The notes: a model not told the origin generated them from the sequence alone. A stretch of 64,000 bases of DNA from Mercenaria mercenaria (GCF_021730395.1 NC_069362.1:70883501-70947500), one strand, 5' to 3'. Shown: positions 46,401 to 58,878, counted from the stretch's first letter. A program made the numbers and translations.

Positions 46401-49400
46401 CACGAAATTCGTATCATTCCATGAACAAAAATAAAAATGTCATTGTAAGATATCAAAAGTAGACACAAAAAAATGACATATCGATATCTTATAGTTTATG
46501 ATTCAGTTAATTCTATCAGTTATTACATTTACATGTTTGAAAGTTATGTCCATAAAAAGATAGAAATAAATCAAACTACACATAAAATCTAGATGCTTAG
46601 AAAAATCTAGAACTTGTCAAAAAATAAAATGTCAAAGACACTCTTCTACTGGTTATTAACATATACGAATTATGATCTTTAACATTTACATAAAACATTA
46701 CTGGTACATAATTATTACTCCGCTTTTTAACATCATTGCAATACGTAAATGAGCCTTTTGTATGTATTTCAGGAACGATTAACCCACTTACAGATCCACT
46801 GAGAACATTGGCAGTCAATGCCTCAGCCCTCACACTTCCCTCTATCCCATCCTTTATCATGGACCTTGTGTTGTGTTCTGCCCCTATCACAACCTCTATT
46901 GTCTTTTTGTGAAGTTCTCCGTAGTTAGCTGACAGAGCAATATGGGCGTCACATTTGGCTTTGATCATAAATGTTAAATAGGTTTTGGTGTTCATGGAAA
47001 TTTCGGGTACAAAGTTGTACTGATAAATGTCGGGAGTAAACAGACTCACAAAACTCTCTGAAATATATGCACAATAAAAGTAAAAGTAAAACCTATGAAC
47101 TGCTGGTGATGTTTTCTAGTTAAATTCAAGAACAAATCAAAATATGAGCCGTGCCATGAGAAAACCAACATAGTGGGTTTGCGACAAGCATGGATCCAGA
47201 CCAGTCTGCGCAGACTGGTCAGGATACATGTTGTTCGCTTTCAGAGCCTAAAGCAATTAGAGAAACTGTTAGCGAACAGCATGGATCCTGACCAGACTGC
47301 GCGGATGCGCAGGCTGGTCTGGATCCATGCTGGTCGCAAACCCACTATGTTGGTTTTCTCATGGCACAGCTCATTAATGATAAAGCGTGCGTGATAAAAA
47401 CATGCCATGATGGTGCCGTTCTAGTACTTAAACAAGACAAGACATTTCGTTTTCTTGATATGTTTGATCATTGTTTGTTTGTGATTTTACAGAAAATAAA
47501 TCGTTGACAAAACAAACTAACGTGAAATACGACATTTTATTTCTTGACAATTCAAAGGCATATAACTCCTAAGCAACTAATCTGACCTGATCGAAAGAGA
47601 TCTAACTGGTATGCATATTCCCTATAAATATGATTAGGATTCCGTCGGAAATGAAGGTGCTCAGGGATAAAGCATGGGCACATAAGTGTGAACAAACAAC
47701 TCGGATCTACCCCATTATTAATCTTAAACAAGATCTTATAGAAAAATACTTTCTGTGTAAACTGGAATATGATTGTTGAAGACATGACGGCGCTACAGTG
47801 TATATTTTAAAGGGCCATGATATTTATCGGTCATAACTCCACCAAAAATCATTTATTTGGCATATGCCGACGACATGCTATGCTATACTAGCCATGTTAC
47901 TGAACTTTTCTACAATTCTATGAAGTAGTACGACATACAGACGCACATACAGACGGACGGGCGAAGAGACAGTCTGACAGACAGTACAAAATCAACACAT
48001 CTCCATATGTATACAGGGATACATAAACAGAACTTTGAGGTGAGAACCTAATCCGATCATTGTCTGAAGCAAAAAATTGAATTAAGTCTTTATGTATACA
48101 ATATTCATCAATTTGAATATTTTTATGTACTGGTTCGGACACTTTTCCGGACAGGACCAGTTTCCGGACAAATGTAATATCCGCTTTATTTCGTTGTTAT
48201 TCATGTAATTGTTTCATCTAGATCATTTAGATATTTGTTCTTCACGTCTACAACAAACCACTATTTTATAAGGCTGTATAATGTTTTGGTTTTTGATAAT
48301 AACTCACCTGCGTTTAAAAAACAACTTTCTGTCTTAACGGGGCATGAAGATAGCATTGCGCATGCGCAGTAGTTCACATATGCCGAGGTATCAAGTGGGG
48401 AAGAAATAATCAAACTACATAATGACTGTCTGCTGATAACATGTTCTACTTTTAATTTCACGCTAAAAGTTACGTAAGATGCAGGGCTGTCGATTTTTGC
48501 ACTAATTTTATTCTATATCTATTGGAACTATCAAGAATCCGTATAAGACGTAATTCGAGTTTTTTTATAGTCAACCTAGGTTTGCTTTCGTAGCTGCTAT
48601 TGAACGTCGGGTTATTTATCATGTGCAATTTTGAAGAGATGAATGATAAAGAAATGTGTAGAAATAGTTTAATTACTAATTTTGATATCAAATTAAGAAC
48701 AAAACACCGTCAAAATATTTGTCCGGATACTGGTTTATCTGACGGGAAAAATAACTTATTTTAGTGACCCCATTTGAGGCCCCATGGAACCCATATTTTA
48801 CGTCACAACGCGATGCTGATTACAACATCGGATGTGGAAGGAGCTGAAGTTTGTGCAGTGTGGGTTTCATTTATGTCAAATATTTTTTTAGGGAATAATG
48901 CAGCCGAAATATGAAAATGTGTCCGGAAAATGGTTCCCAACCAGTACAGTAATGTTGCAAGAAGAGACAAGGATGTACTCACTGACTGGTGGTGTAGCCT
49001 CTGGTGATTGAACCTTGGATACCTGCTCCACTTCTAGTTCTACTCTCTTTATCAGCAGATAGGTTTTCATTAGAATCATCGCTTTCTTCATAAAACACAT
49101 GTAATCTAAAAATATAACTCTGATTCATTATACATATACATGTACATGTACACTGGAAGCATTGTTATCGTGGTATTATTACGGAATCAAAATATCACAT
49201 ATTTCAAAAAAAGCTTTTCTGTAACTACGTACTCTTTGGAAAATTTTCCGGATTCATCAGTTCCTGGAAATACTGGGAGAATGTTCTTTTCTTCGTTATG
49301 CCATCTGGTTTGCCCCTGAACCAGAACCTCAGGGTCCAAGAGTCCTGCACGGGCTCGTTATTGTGGTCCTTATTTACAAGGTAGGCCAAAAATTCGAGCC

Positions 49401-52400
49401 TGGCTTCTGCAGGCTCGCCGTTATCAAGATCTACAACACAAAACATGTAAAATTGTTACACTTTTTGTAGGACATACATTTTAAAAGTTGAAAGCAAGTT
49501 TTTTCCGTTTTATTAGATGTTAAAAGTTCACGTTTATCACTAAAACGGAAATATCACACTTTAAAAGATTACCGAAAACTTAATTATGGTTCGTTTTGAA
49601 CATTTAATTTGACAAAAATTAAAGGCGGACATAAGCAAATAGGATGTAGATAAAATCAAACCTACTCGAGAAATCTTAGTTTAAACATATTTATTCCCAA
49701 AATAGAGTACATATATTTATACATATGACATACTGTAGTGAAGACAAAACAGGAAAGGATAAGAATGAAAGACAAGTCTTATAGAATTCTTCTCCTTTGC
49801 GGACAGAATATAACTGTATGGGCATATCGAGCTTAAATCTGTAATGGGGCTAGGAATAAAGTCTTAAGATATGAAAAAAAATATGAAAAAAATAATAAAT
49901 CGCTGTGAATGTAAAATATGGAAAGGGGAAAGTATTCACATAAATGTAGAGATTAGAACAAGTCAAAGGTAGAATAGAAGAGAGAAAGTAGGAAGAAATG
50001 GGAATGTCTCAGGGTTGCTAAGCGAATCTCTTACTTTCGGAAATATATGAGTAAATATAGTCATGTTATCCTGATCAGATAGGTCTGGGTTTCCAAACAG
50101 AATAGTATCCAAGTCAATTTCGAAATTCCGCAGATTATTATCGAGACATCTTGAAAGTTCAAAAGGTTCCCCTTAAAGCAGCATGCCTCCAGATTTGGCT
50201 AAAAATAATATTTCTTTCAAATTGAAGTTTAGGGCATATTATGAACATTAGAATATGAATTTTTGTTTCTAAAATATTTTAAAAATTCCAAATCAAGAAA
50301 AAAAAGATGACCGCGTCGGGAATCGAACCCCGGACAGCCGCGGCCATGAAGGCATTTTCCCGTCGTCGTAACCAATAGGGCTATAGCTGAAGTTGTGAAT
50401 ATTGACTTCAAAATACAGAAATTCATTATCGAGACAGTTTACCTGGAGTAAAAGCGTGACAAACGCTTTTCGATTTTCATTGTAAAAAGTTGTAAAAACA
50501 GCAAATTTTCATGTGTTTCCGTAACATAAAGTTTGTCAGTAATTAAGTTTTAAAGCCTTCTTAAGAAATACAGCATTTATTTCAAGATATCTAAAAAAAC
50601 AATTATTCATTTTTTGTTGTCGAACGATCTGCAGGCATGCCGCTTTAATACCAGGATATAATAGCTAAGATGTGTACCAATACGAAAGTAAATTTAACGA
50701 AGTGCGTACTGAAATATACTCTTACGCAAAAATTTCGTCAAAACCTGATTTACTGTGCTGCATTTCCTAATGTAAAATTTGACCTACATTGCCATCACCA
50801 TATTAATGTGATGACAATTTAAGAAAAAAAAAATACAAAAAAATGTATTTGTAAAATATAAGGGGTTGTTTCTAGTACCTTACGTCGAATATACAAAGAC
50901 AGACAAATGTACAGTGTATAATGCCCTATTATCTGCATGTTTTTAAACACGGAATATTGACATACTTTGAGATTTTTTGTTGATAAGAAGTCCTTTATAC
51001 GGGCCTCCGGATACATGATGAACTTTGCCCCTGTCTACCTCTGTCACGTGGCGTCTGTCCAGCCTAACCACCGCTTTACTGTCGCGTTTGCCCGCCGTCA
51101 GAACAATCTCTGAAACGTAAAAAGTTCTACATGGTAACCAACCGCACTACTGATAAAAAATAAATATAACTTGGCGACTGTAATGGAAATACTCCTAAAG
51201 AAGGAAAAGTGAATAGTTTAAACCATTATGACCTGGTTTAAGTCCTGAACTAATAATCATAATTCAAACTTTCTTCTGGCTGTGTCGTATGGGGGTGTTA
51301 CATCTGCATACAATATAGACCGATTGTCTAACCTCCAGAAATATCCTTAAAGCTGACATTATGACACCAGTGGAAATATTCAGGGAATTGGGGCGGCGAG
51401 TGACCTATCATGTGTACTAACTTATAAATCACTCAATGATATTACACCGCAATACAATCGTTTCCTATTGTAAGAATAGAAGCCTCAGATCAGTCACAAA
51501 TGAACATCTTAAAATTCCTAGATCCAAAACAGTATTTTACGATAGGTGATTCTCGGTTGGTGGTTCCAAAATGAGGAATAAATTCCCTTATGAGATCAGA
51601 AATTGTGACACTTCAAGTCAATTTAAAAAACATCTTAAGCTTTTAGTTTTTACGCAATGTGTAATTGTGTAGTATGTTTAAAGTAAGCAGCGATGGAACC
51701 AGTAACCAGGGGATGCAGCACGACTTGCCGTACCATATAATGCTTTAAGCACTGGTGTCCGACAAGAGGGGTGAGATAGCCTCCGGGTGTAGAGTGCTCT
51801 AATGCTTGTTCGTTTCCGTGCATTCATTTTTTTCTGACCACCACCATCTACAATATCGTCCATAATATCATTGCATTTGTGTACACTGTTCATTCTTCTC
51901 ATCTTCCCATTCACGAGTTCTCAGACTTGTAGATTCCATAAAAATTGTCATTTTTTCTACATTTGAAAAATGTATTAATTATATCTACACATTTCCTTTC
52001 CACGCGTGTACTTAGAGGCATTGTTTTCGTAGTATTTTCGTCTTACCTTTAAGAGGTGTATTATTCGTATGGAAGTTTTTCGCTTTCATCCCCGCCCCCA
52101 ACCCCCACCCCCTTATGTCTCATCATCAAGTGTAATTGTCTTTGTAGGGTTCACATGTTGATGTGTTTTCTTCCTTACAAATATTCACTTTCATGCAGAC
52201 ATTGTGTTGTTTATTGCTGCTTCTTAAAAGTAATCCAGTGCTTTTCTATACATTTTCCTTAAGAAAGTTTAAGGTTTTGATGCAGAGACTACAAGTAACA
52301 ATTTTTCTTTAACCATTTATATATACATAATATACTGTAAGGTTCTGATGCTGCTGAAACATTAAATTCTTTTCATACCACCAAATACTGTTTAAACCAA

Positions 52401-52609
52401 AAACTATTTAAGTCACTAAGTTTATTTTAATTCATGTCATATGTTACATATTAAGGACTGCATTTTGCCAAATATGTAATCCTCTTTACACAAAGTTATT
52501 ATTATTATTATTATTATTATTAATATATAATAATTTATGTTACCTTCGGATTCATTCACGTTGACAGTCATCTGTTCCAGCTTGGATGAATGGATTTACT
52601 CCTAGGTCT
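40459..52609 (-). CDS. FAMeT/DM3 - winged helix - nucleoside phosphorylase fusion protein
   Basis: Eleven coding exons on the minus strand: 52571-52544, 51109-50966, 49430-49233, 49105-48983, 47057-46792, 46397-46214, 45778-45640, 43656-43517, 43352-43209, 41776-41648, 41177-40459; a 5' UTR part runs 52609-52572. Every junction is GT/AG and every phase agrees: 2214 bases, 737 residues. Residues 1-165 are unrecognised (mixed alpha/beta, with DSWTLRFWFRGKP). About 185-310 is a FAMeT/DM3 domain (Pfam PF12248 type): YLTFMIKAKCDAHIALS, EVVIGAEHNTRSMI, YFWISWGDYKIEVGRG. About 320-395 looks like a winged helix (RILHCLEDAYPN, VPDILTQTAGRN, TLVMLMKELEKS). About 424-737 is a PNP_UDP nucleoside phosphorylase/nucleosidase domain: IAIVTSLYCEKLAVDAM, VYTIGTIGRFKVVSTK, LLVGVAGGVP, DLDFEAVLESLEG and VIRGICDYID, with the Glu and Asp expected in the active site. 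Likely intracellular, no signal peptide. Substrate and role unknown. Confidence 0.85.
41455..41512 (+). repeat. tRNA T-arm relic in an intron
   Basis: A perfect T-arm, CCGGG-CTCGATT-CCCGG (41482-41498), flanked by AGGCCT on both sides. No D-arm or anticodon arm can be drawn. SINE-derived fragment in the last intron of the phosphorylase gene. Confidence 0.5.
44271..44488. mobile_element. TTAA-flanked MITE with central palindrome
   Basis: Starts TTAAGCCATTATC and ends CAGCAGGCTAAGGGTTAA, the latter being the same CCCTTAGCCTGCTG end as at 59655. The inside carries the perfect palindrome GATCAGACGCCG-ATTTAAT-CGGCGTCTGATC, flanked by GCAAACAGCTT and AAGCTGTTTGC. Lies in a phosphorylase-gene intron. 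Confidence 0.7.
44650..44830 (+). pseudogene. Possible LINE linker fragment
   Basis: FTPTLLRKIHKRDKLY followed by a lysine-rich helix resembles the region between the endonuclease and reverse transcriptase of many LINEs. Short and broken by stops; in a phosphorylase-gene intron in antisense orientation. Confidence 0.35.
45264..45545 (+). repeat. Direct repeat pair, copy B (dispersed family copy 5)
   Basis: Matches 39360-39640 in order and orientation, about 80 % by eye; contains GTTCATGGGCGGTAGTG, CACGCCCTCTAG, GTGTAATTCCATGAAA and TATGGTCCCCAG. It ends about 95 bases inside the intron from the splice donor of the exon at 45640-45778. Confidence 0.75.
47145..47373. mobile_element. MITE, TGAGCCGTGCCATGAG family, copy 2
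   Basis: Ends TGAGCCGTGCCATGAGAAAA and TTTTCTCATGGCACAGCTCA. The interior pairs CAGCATGGATCCTGACCAGA with its inverse. In a phosphorylase-gene intron. The apparent frame 47173-47394 is a translation of this MITE. Confidence 0.9.
48127..48947. mobile_element. Element with GTACTGGTT..TTTTCCGGACA inverted ends
   Basis: The left end is GTACTGGTTCGGACACTTTT then CCGGACA; the right end is its near inverse (TGTCCGGAAAATGG, AACCAGTAC). GTCCGG strings also recur inside (48170, 48720). About 820 bases with no transposase; in an intron of the phosphorylase gene, 36 bases before an exon. Confidence 0.65.
50173..50648. mobile_element. TTAA-flanked element enclosing a tRNA-like sequence
   Basis: TTAA direct repeats at 50173-50176 and 50645-50648; inverted ends AGCAGCATGCCTCCAGAT and AGCGGCATGCCTGCAGAT. 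On its minus strand it holds a B-box-like GGTTCGATTCC (complement of 50319-50329) and an upstream TAGCCCTATTGGTTA resembling an A box, about 60 bases earlier. Looks like a DNA-transposon derivative that has taken in a tRNA-derived sequence. Intronic in the phosphorylase gene. Confidence 0.7.
51330..51665 (+). pseudogene. LINE C-terminal fragment in intron 1
   Basis: In broken frames reads KADIMTPVEIFRELG, TYKSLNDITPQY, RSLRSVTNEHLKIPRSKTV and YEIRNCDTSSQFKKHLKLL, the conserved order at the C-terminus of CR1/L2-type LINE polyproteins. Two or more stops or frame changes. It lies antisense in the first intron of the phosphorylase gene, not in its coding sequence. Confidence 0.7.
52490..52535. 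repeat. (ATT)n microsatellite
   Basis: Nine to ten ATT units, just inside intron 1 of the phosphorylase gene, next to the donor of its first coding exon. Confidence 0.9.
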
Positions 52610-54369
52610 CTGTAATATTCCAAAAATACATATGTTTAACTTAGTACTTTCGTTACCGTTCAGGTACATATAGAATTCGTTTTTCAACTGTATGATATAC
52701 AAAGCTACAGACATGTGACACTTTTCTAAAGATGTGCAAAAAAAATAAATTCATAAAAGATGGTTTGTGTAAACAATGACTCATTAAGTACGCATTTTCT
52801 TCGCTGGTGTCCACGATAGATTATATGGACTGTCAAAATATAGTTCCCTATAGGCCTCATGTCATCACCAGCTTCCTTGTCATCACTCAGAAAAGTTTAT
52901 CCAATATACATTTTATATGGGACAGTGAACAAAGTATGCTTTTCCGAGACATAGTATGGGAGATATGTTAATTCGAAATGTGCACAAAGTTTGGATATGA
53001 TACGTGCCATACCAAGTAAAACATTAAGTTTAAAACTGACGTACTGAACCTATTTATACCACATGTAAAGATGTGTAAATTCTAAACACGTTCAAATATC
53101 AAATGAATTAATCTTAAATCACACTGCTGGGTAAATCCTGGATGGATTGAGTAGCCTACAAAGCGGCCTTTCATTTTTCTCTCTCCTCTCCTCTCCCCTT
53201 CTCCACACCCCCTTACCCCCGTTTACTTACACACACACGCCTCCACCAACCAGGACGAAACTAAGCATGCGCTGTAAGCGCAAAATAGTTTATTTACAGG
53301 ACAAAAAATGTCAACATCTGATGAAAGCCATTAATTTCAGCAAATTCAGATAAGCTTTATAATCAACAACAGAAATATTGATTTTTGATGGCATGAAAAT
53401 AATTTATTCGTCCTTCAGAATGAAACAAAAATGAACATTTTATAGTAACGTAGTTTCAATATTCATTTAATTTCTCTTAATTAAATCAACTCTTACCTGT
53501 AAAATCTTGTTATAATCATGAAATTTCTTCATTTATCCGATATAGTTCGCTAATATGTCTATTCAGCACTTCCCGGAATATTCCACCGGATCTTGGTATT
53601 GATCAGTTGAGTTGTTTCTTGCAATCGATGGTTGGCCTGCACGCTTTTAGAGTTATCTAACAACTTAATGCCAGCGGGACACGTCATATGGCTGATTTGG
53701 TGTTATAATTGCTGGTCTTTGGTATTTTTATTCAATGATGTTTTCCTCCTTACATGTAGACTTCATGTGGCATAAAGTCTGGTATAACCATTCCATTCCA
53801 TAAAATCATAACATAATCTTAAATATGCATAATGTGTTAATGGCATCTATACACGCATTTCATTTTGCTACAAAGAATAACTAATAATAACAACAACAGT
53901 AATAATAATAACACACTTTCCTATAATACTGTCTCAGAGTTTTAAAATTTAGCCATTAATATGTAATAAAGGCAAAAACATTAATTGAACAAAGTAATTC
54001 ATTGCGGTATAGCAGTAATTTTGGAATTATCAGATGTTAAAGGTATTTACAAGGGGCTAAATAAAAGTTATCCATAATCCTAAAAGCTCTGTAAAAAAAG
54101 GTCATTTTTAAACAAGTAAGAATTTTATGTTTAAAAACAACAAATATAGTTTAAAGAACAATATACATAATAAAAGAACATTATAAAGACGATAGCAAAG
54201 ATGTGTAGGTAACTGAAATACATGGCAAAGCACCTTCGTGATTAAGAGAACATTATAAAAAGATAACACCACTTGATTATGAGGTGTCTTGAAGTGAAAA
54301 AAAAAACTAAATGTCTAGATAATGATGAAAATACAGAGATTGATAAAATGTAGACAAAATGGTTCATGG
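52610..54369. other. Upstream of the phosphorylase gene, no gene recognised
   Basis: The acceptor TATTACAG ending at 52610 implies an upstream non-coding exon and promoter in this stretch, but I cannot place them. A pyrimidine-rich CTCTCCTCT tract lies at 53178-53200. No other signal. Confidence 0.45.
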
Positions 54370-56375
54370 AGATACCAATAATAATAATATCTTTTATTTC
54401 CTCCAATTCTGAAGAGCATAACATATATACATTGTAAATGTCAAACAAAAGCAACACAATTCTGAAAAGCATAATATATATATACATAGTGAATGTAAAA
54501 CAAAAGTACAATATATGCATGTACCTTGAGATCTGCCCATATATAAAAGCACATTGTAGACAATTTTATACATGTTAGTTTAAGTCATTTTTAGATTAGA
54601 AGTTCAAGTTCAGATATAATAATGACTAATTATCTAAGCATCAAATGCACCTGGACTTAACTCGAAATCGAAAACATAAATCCAAGGTATTGAGCTTACG
54701 AAAACGACAATACCAATTAATAACCTAATCTCAGTCTAAGTGCGAAAGCGAAATATCTAGACACAGACAGATTATTAAGGTTTCATTATTATACGTATTT
54801 TCGCATTCTATATACAAAAGTATTGAATACATAATCAATTATATGCATAAATACGTTCAGTGCACTATCAACAACCTACTGTACTACAATATCAAACAGA
54901 TTACATATGGTCAAGAAAATGTCTAAGTGAATGCATGTGTAAGTACAAAAACATTCAGACTACTGTTGGCTTGACCAGAAGAAAACCCTTAATTCGGTAC
55001 TTAGAAAACAGGTTTTATGAGATGATTCATGTGTTCTCAGAAAAACATTTTATAACAACACAAAGTCTACAATAAAAAATATAAATATTTACAAACAAAA
55101 ACGTCAGAAAATATCAGTCATTAACTGAAACTAAACAGTCATTCAATACGCTAGTGTAAATTGCAACATATACGCCGCAATAGTTTGGCAATGTTATAAT
55201 GTTTCAGGCAGTATCCATTCGTTTCTGCAGCCATTCTTACGAAGTACCAACATAGCTCCTTTGGAGACAAGGAAAGTATTTGTATGAACTTCATAATACC
55301 ACGCTCTTTTATCATTGCGTCCCATAACTGAAGCTGAATTAAGTAATTCTCCGTACAAAAGCAAATCAGGTGCATAGTTATGTCGTCTGTCAAATATCCA
55401 CATTTGTCACATCTCAGATTGAAACTCGTAGATATAGCTTGAGCAATACAGTTCATTATAAATGTGCACATTGACAGAAACTTTGGATTTACTATGGGTA
55501 TTGACCACAGTATGCATGGACGTTCAACAGTTATTATATCGCGCAAATCAGGTCTGGTCTCATGAATTCGAATCACACGCTGAGCTGTCTCTGTATGCAT
55601 TACCGCCTTTTTCAAAATAGATTTCCAGACAATTTTCGGCGGAAAATGAGCGGACAAAATAAATTCTATTAAGAAAGCTTCCAATTCGTATTTTTGAAAT
55701 AGTCTATATATATCCGGCATGAAACCATAACTTTGCTTGTCATAATTTAAAAATCGTGTCAGCCTATGTAAAAAAGTCTGCTTAGCTAAATATCTAGCAG
55801 GGAGACGACATAGCTGCCCAAAAAACAAGAGCTTTTTATAATCAATAATTGTCTCCATGGAATTCAGACACATGGCACTTAAGCAAAAGTCTGTATTAGT
55901 ATTTGCCCTAAAGCGCTGCATGACTTTTACACAAAATCTGTAGGCTCTCTCCAAGGCTAAGATATCCTGCTCTGAGTATACACTCCAAAGTTCACAGCCG
56001 TACAAAGCTTTCGGTAATACGACTGAATTATAAATAGTTCTCAAAGTGACAGGATTCAGTGACAATATATTTATCCTTGTATTACAAATACTTAAAAATG
56101 TTCCTCGAAGTTTGACACATGCTTCCCGCATTGGTTTATTTGTTGACATGAATTTATCACATATATGGCCGAGATGTGTATAGTCATCAGCTTCTTTTAT
56201 CTGCTCGTCCCCCATTTTAAATGTTCGGTTTGACTTTGAGCTTTCATTTTCATTAAAAATTACAACAGCACATTTATTAGCGTTATAACGGAATCGCCAA
56301 CGCTTTGAATAGTTATTACATATATCTAACATTTGTCCATTCCGTATTTGTAACTGTAACGGTGGCTGCAAAAGT
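54370..56375 (-). mobile_element. 5'-truncated LINE, C-terminal half
   Basis: A 406-codon open frame (56371-55151) on the minus strand: end of the reverse transcriptase (YNANKCAVVIFNENE, DYTHLGHICDKFM), then LYGCELWSVYSEQDILALER, and a zinc-binding tail CDKCGYLTDDITMHLICFC. A 3' UTR follows to about 54370, where an AATAAA (54393-54398) and a short (ATT)n tail end it. The catalytic FADD box and everything before it are missing, as expected of incomplete reverse transcription. The long unbroken frame suggests that the copy is fairly young. It belongs to a different LINE lineage from the one at 10451, possibly RTE- or I-related. Confidence 0.78.
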
Positions 56376-56499
56376 CAGAAATTAAAAAGCAGCCACTCAG
56401 CGACAGTAAGCTTGTCTACCCACAAACAACAAGACTAAACAGTATTACTGCAAGGACATGGTTGCCGACGGTTACCTGAAAAGAATATTGAATAACGAT

Positions 56500-56800
56500 G
56501 GCATTATATGTCGTGGCATTGCCAGGTGCAGTTCACCCATGCACGGGACTCTTCTCTCAATGTTAATATTTTTTTTATTAGAGGATCTTTAAATCGAAGA
56601 ATTTCACTTTTGCAACGGTAATTATTGTTGTGCTCATCCTCTAATAAGTAGTGTATAATAGTATGTGTTTTAGTATATTTGTTTTGTAACTTTTGAATAT
56701 CGTGACCTATTGAATCTGTGTTTTGTAATGTATGTTATCTAACGATGTACAAGTTGATAAAGTTGATATGTTCTGTTCCGTTCTGTTCTGTTCTGTTGTT
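56500..56800 (+). repeat. LINE or SINE 3' tail with (TTCTG)n
   Basis: AT-rich non-coding sequence ending in GTTCTGTTCCGTTCTGTTCT and further TTCTG units (56771-56797). The complementary tail sits in the foldback near 5920. Probably the 3' tail of a retroelement with no coding part left. Confidence 0.5.
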
Positions 56801-57512
56801 TCTATCCAACGGTCGCATTGTATCAAACTAAATTGATGTTGGTCTTCTATGAAAATAATGAGAATGATTATTTTTGCCTTTATGTCACAAAACAGTGGAT
56901 TGGAGCTTTGTGTGAGTGTAAATTATGCATTAACTGCATCATCGCGTGGACACATCATGGAGTTTTCAGTATAGGTTATTTCCCTGCAACCGGGAAGTGT
57001 AGAAACAAATAAATTTGTAAGGGATAAAGCTGTTGGCTCATTAAAAACATCTAATTTTCTCAGTTTGCACGGCGTGGTATATTTCACCACTAGCACTTGC
57101 ATGCACCAAAATGCTGAAGGACAGGAAGAAGAAATGGACTATACATGACTGTTTTCTTCATACTGAGCTGAACGAAGCAATGTTTTAACTCATAGAGGAT
57201 ATCATATGAGTGTTTTCATATTAAATTTGTTAAATGAGCTGAATAAAATAATAAAATGCGAGGCTTTGCCGAGCATTTTATCAATTTTACTCAACGAGTT
57301 TAATAAATTCAATGTGGAAAGTCACAAATGTAATATTCTTTTTATCACATGTTATCTTTTCCTGCTGAAACATAACAAAATCTGCTTTTTTAACTGTTAT
57401 AAACAAGTCAATCTGTCCAACGTCTCCGATACTTTAAACGACGTCGACGTCAAAGCTTTATTCTAATATGCTTGTCCCTGTTAAAACACTCTTACGCTAG
57501 AATGACGTCACG
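56801..57512. other. Intergenic, no gene recognised
   Basis: Short frames at 56818-57012 and 57206-57466 without domains; AAATGCGAGGCTTTGCC near 57255 is inverted against GAGCATTTTATC next to it. No supported gene. Confidence 0.4.
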
Positions 57513-58432
57513 TTAAGGATGTACGATCGAATTTTTTCTAACGTTAAGAATTTTTTCATACTTTGTGAGCCTGAAGAACATTAGTTTACAAGACAAACAA
57601 GAGAGGAAAAAAGATAGGTCACCGAACTCGTTTTTATTTTATAGGGCATTTTCTACACCCACTGTTTAAGCATTTCTGAAATTTTGTAAAATTGAAATAA
57701 TGGTGGTACTTTACAAAACATATAATATCCTATTTAATGTTATAGGGATTTCATGTCTTACAGATTAATATGAATACAAGGTGATGTCAGTATTACATAA
57801 GAATAAATGTCACTAACAAATCTCTTTCATTTTTACATGTTGACATAATTACCCCACCCACTTTATTTTCAATGCAAAAATGTATTTAGATCTACAAAAA
57901 AAATTCTGATGGTAAGATTTTAAAAATATTTTGTAGCTTTAATGACACACAAAAATGCTTCAAAATGGAAAGAAAAAAAGTAGGGGTCACCGTGCATCTA
58001 AGAGATTTATTAAGAAAAAACTGTCAAAAACTGGTGAATTTTGATCTTTTGTGTTCTTTTTTATTTAATTTATATTTTCTAGATAAAATAAAGTGATATC
58101 TTGAAATTTTTTATTTCAGTTATAGCTTATCATTATATGTATCAGTAAGGAAAATATCAACACCAAACCTGATCTACTTTCATAGATATTTGAAATTACC
58201 TACCCCTACCCCATCTTAAATCTTACGTCAATTTTAGGCAAATGCCAGCCAAAAATAAGTGAAATTTTTTTTTTCACAAAAAGCAGAATCAATTTGCTTA
58301 AATGGTACTTTATTAGCCATATTTTAATGCTTTAGCATTAATTTTCGGCAAAACTTTTGTTGGAAAGCAATATTTGAAGAAACATTTTTCAAAATGGCGG
58401 ATATCCTGAAAAAAACGCTCGTACATCCTTAA
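57513..58432. mobile_element. TTAA-flanked element, GGATGTACGA ends
   Basis: TTAA at 57513-57516 and 58429-58432; the inverted ends are GGATGTACGATCGAATTTTT and GGATGTACGAGCGTTTTTTT. About 912 bases of AT-rich non-coding sequence containing GTAGGGGTCACCGTGCATC and ATGGCGGATATCC. Non-autonomous. TTAA target choice again fits a piggyBac-like origin, though these ends lack the CCC start. Confidence 0.75.
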
Positions 58433-58878
58433 GATTTGACTGATCTGGTTTTAACCCAGTGTAATGACCGTACGACTAACACAGAAAAAGTATACTAATG
58501 ATTTATATTTGATAGTACATTAAAGTATAATTGAAGCTTCTTAAATAAAAAGCAAGTATTGATTAACAGATCAATAAGCCACGACAATAGAGTAATACGG
58601 GTTTTCCAATGTTCTCTTGTGTAATATAAACACAAATGTCGACGAATGGATAAATGGATCAACGTTATATATAACCGTATGGTTCGACTGGATACATGGC
58701 GAGATAAACAAACACATTTTGTAAATAACCTGACGGTTAGAGTTTTACTGAAGCTTAACAATTTTATGATATTTGTAGTGAGATCGCAGATGTATATATG
58801 ACATATGCACACTTAGACGTTTTAGAGTAGGGATTTAATGGATTTTGTAGCAGGAATCAGTTACAAAAGTGTAAGAAA

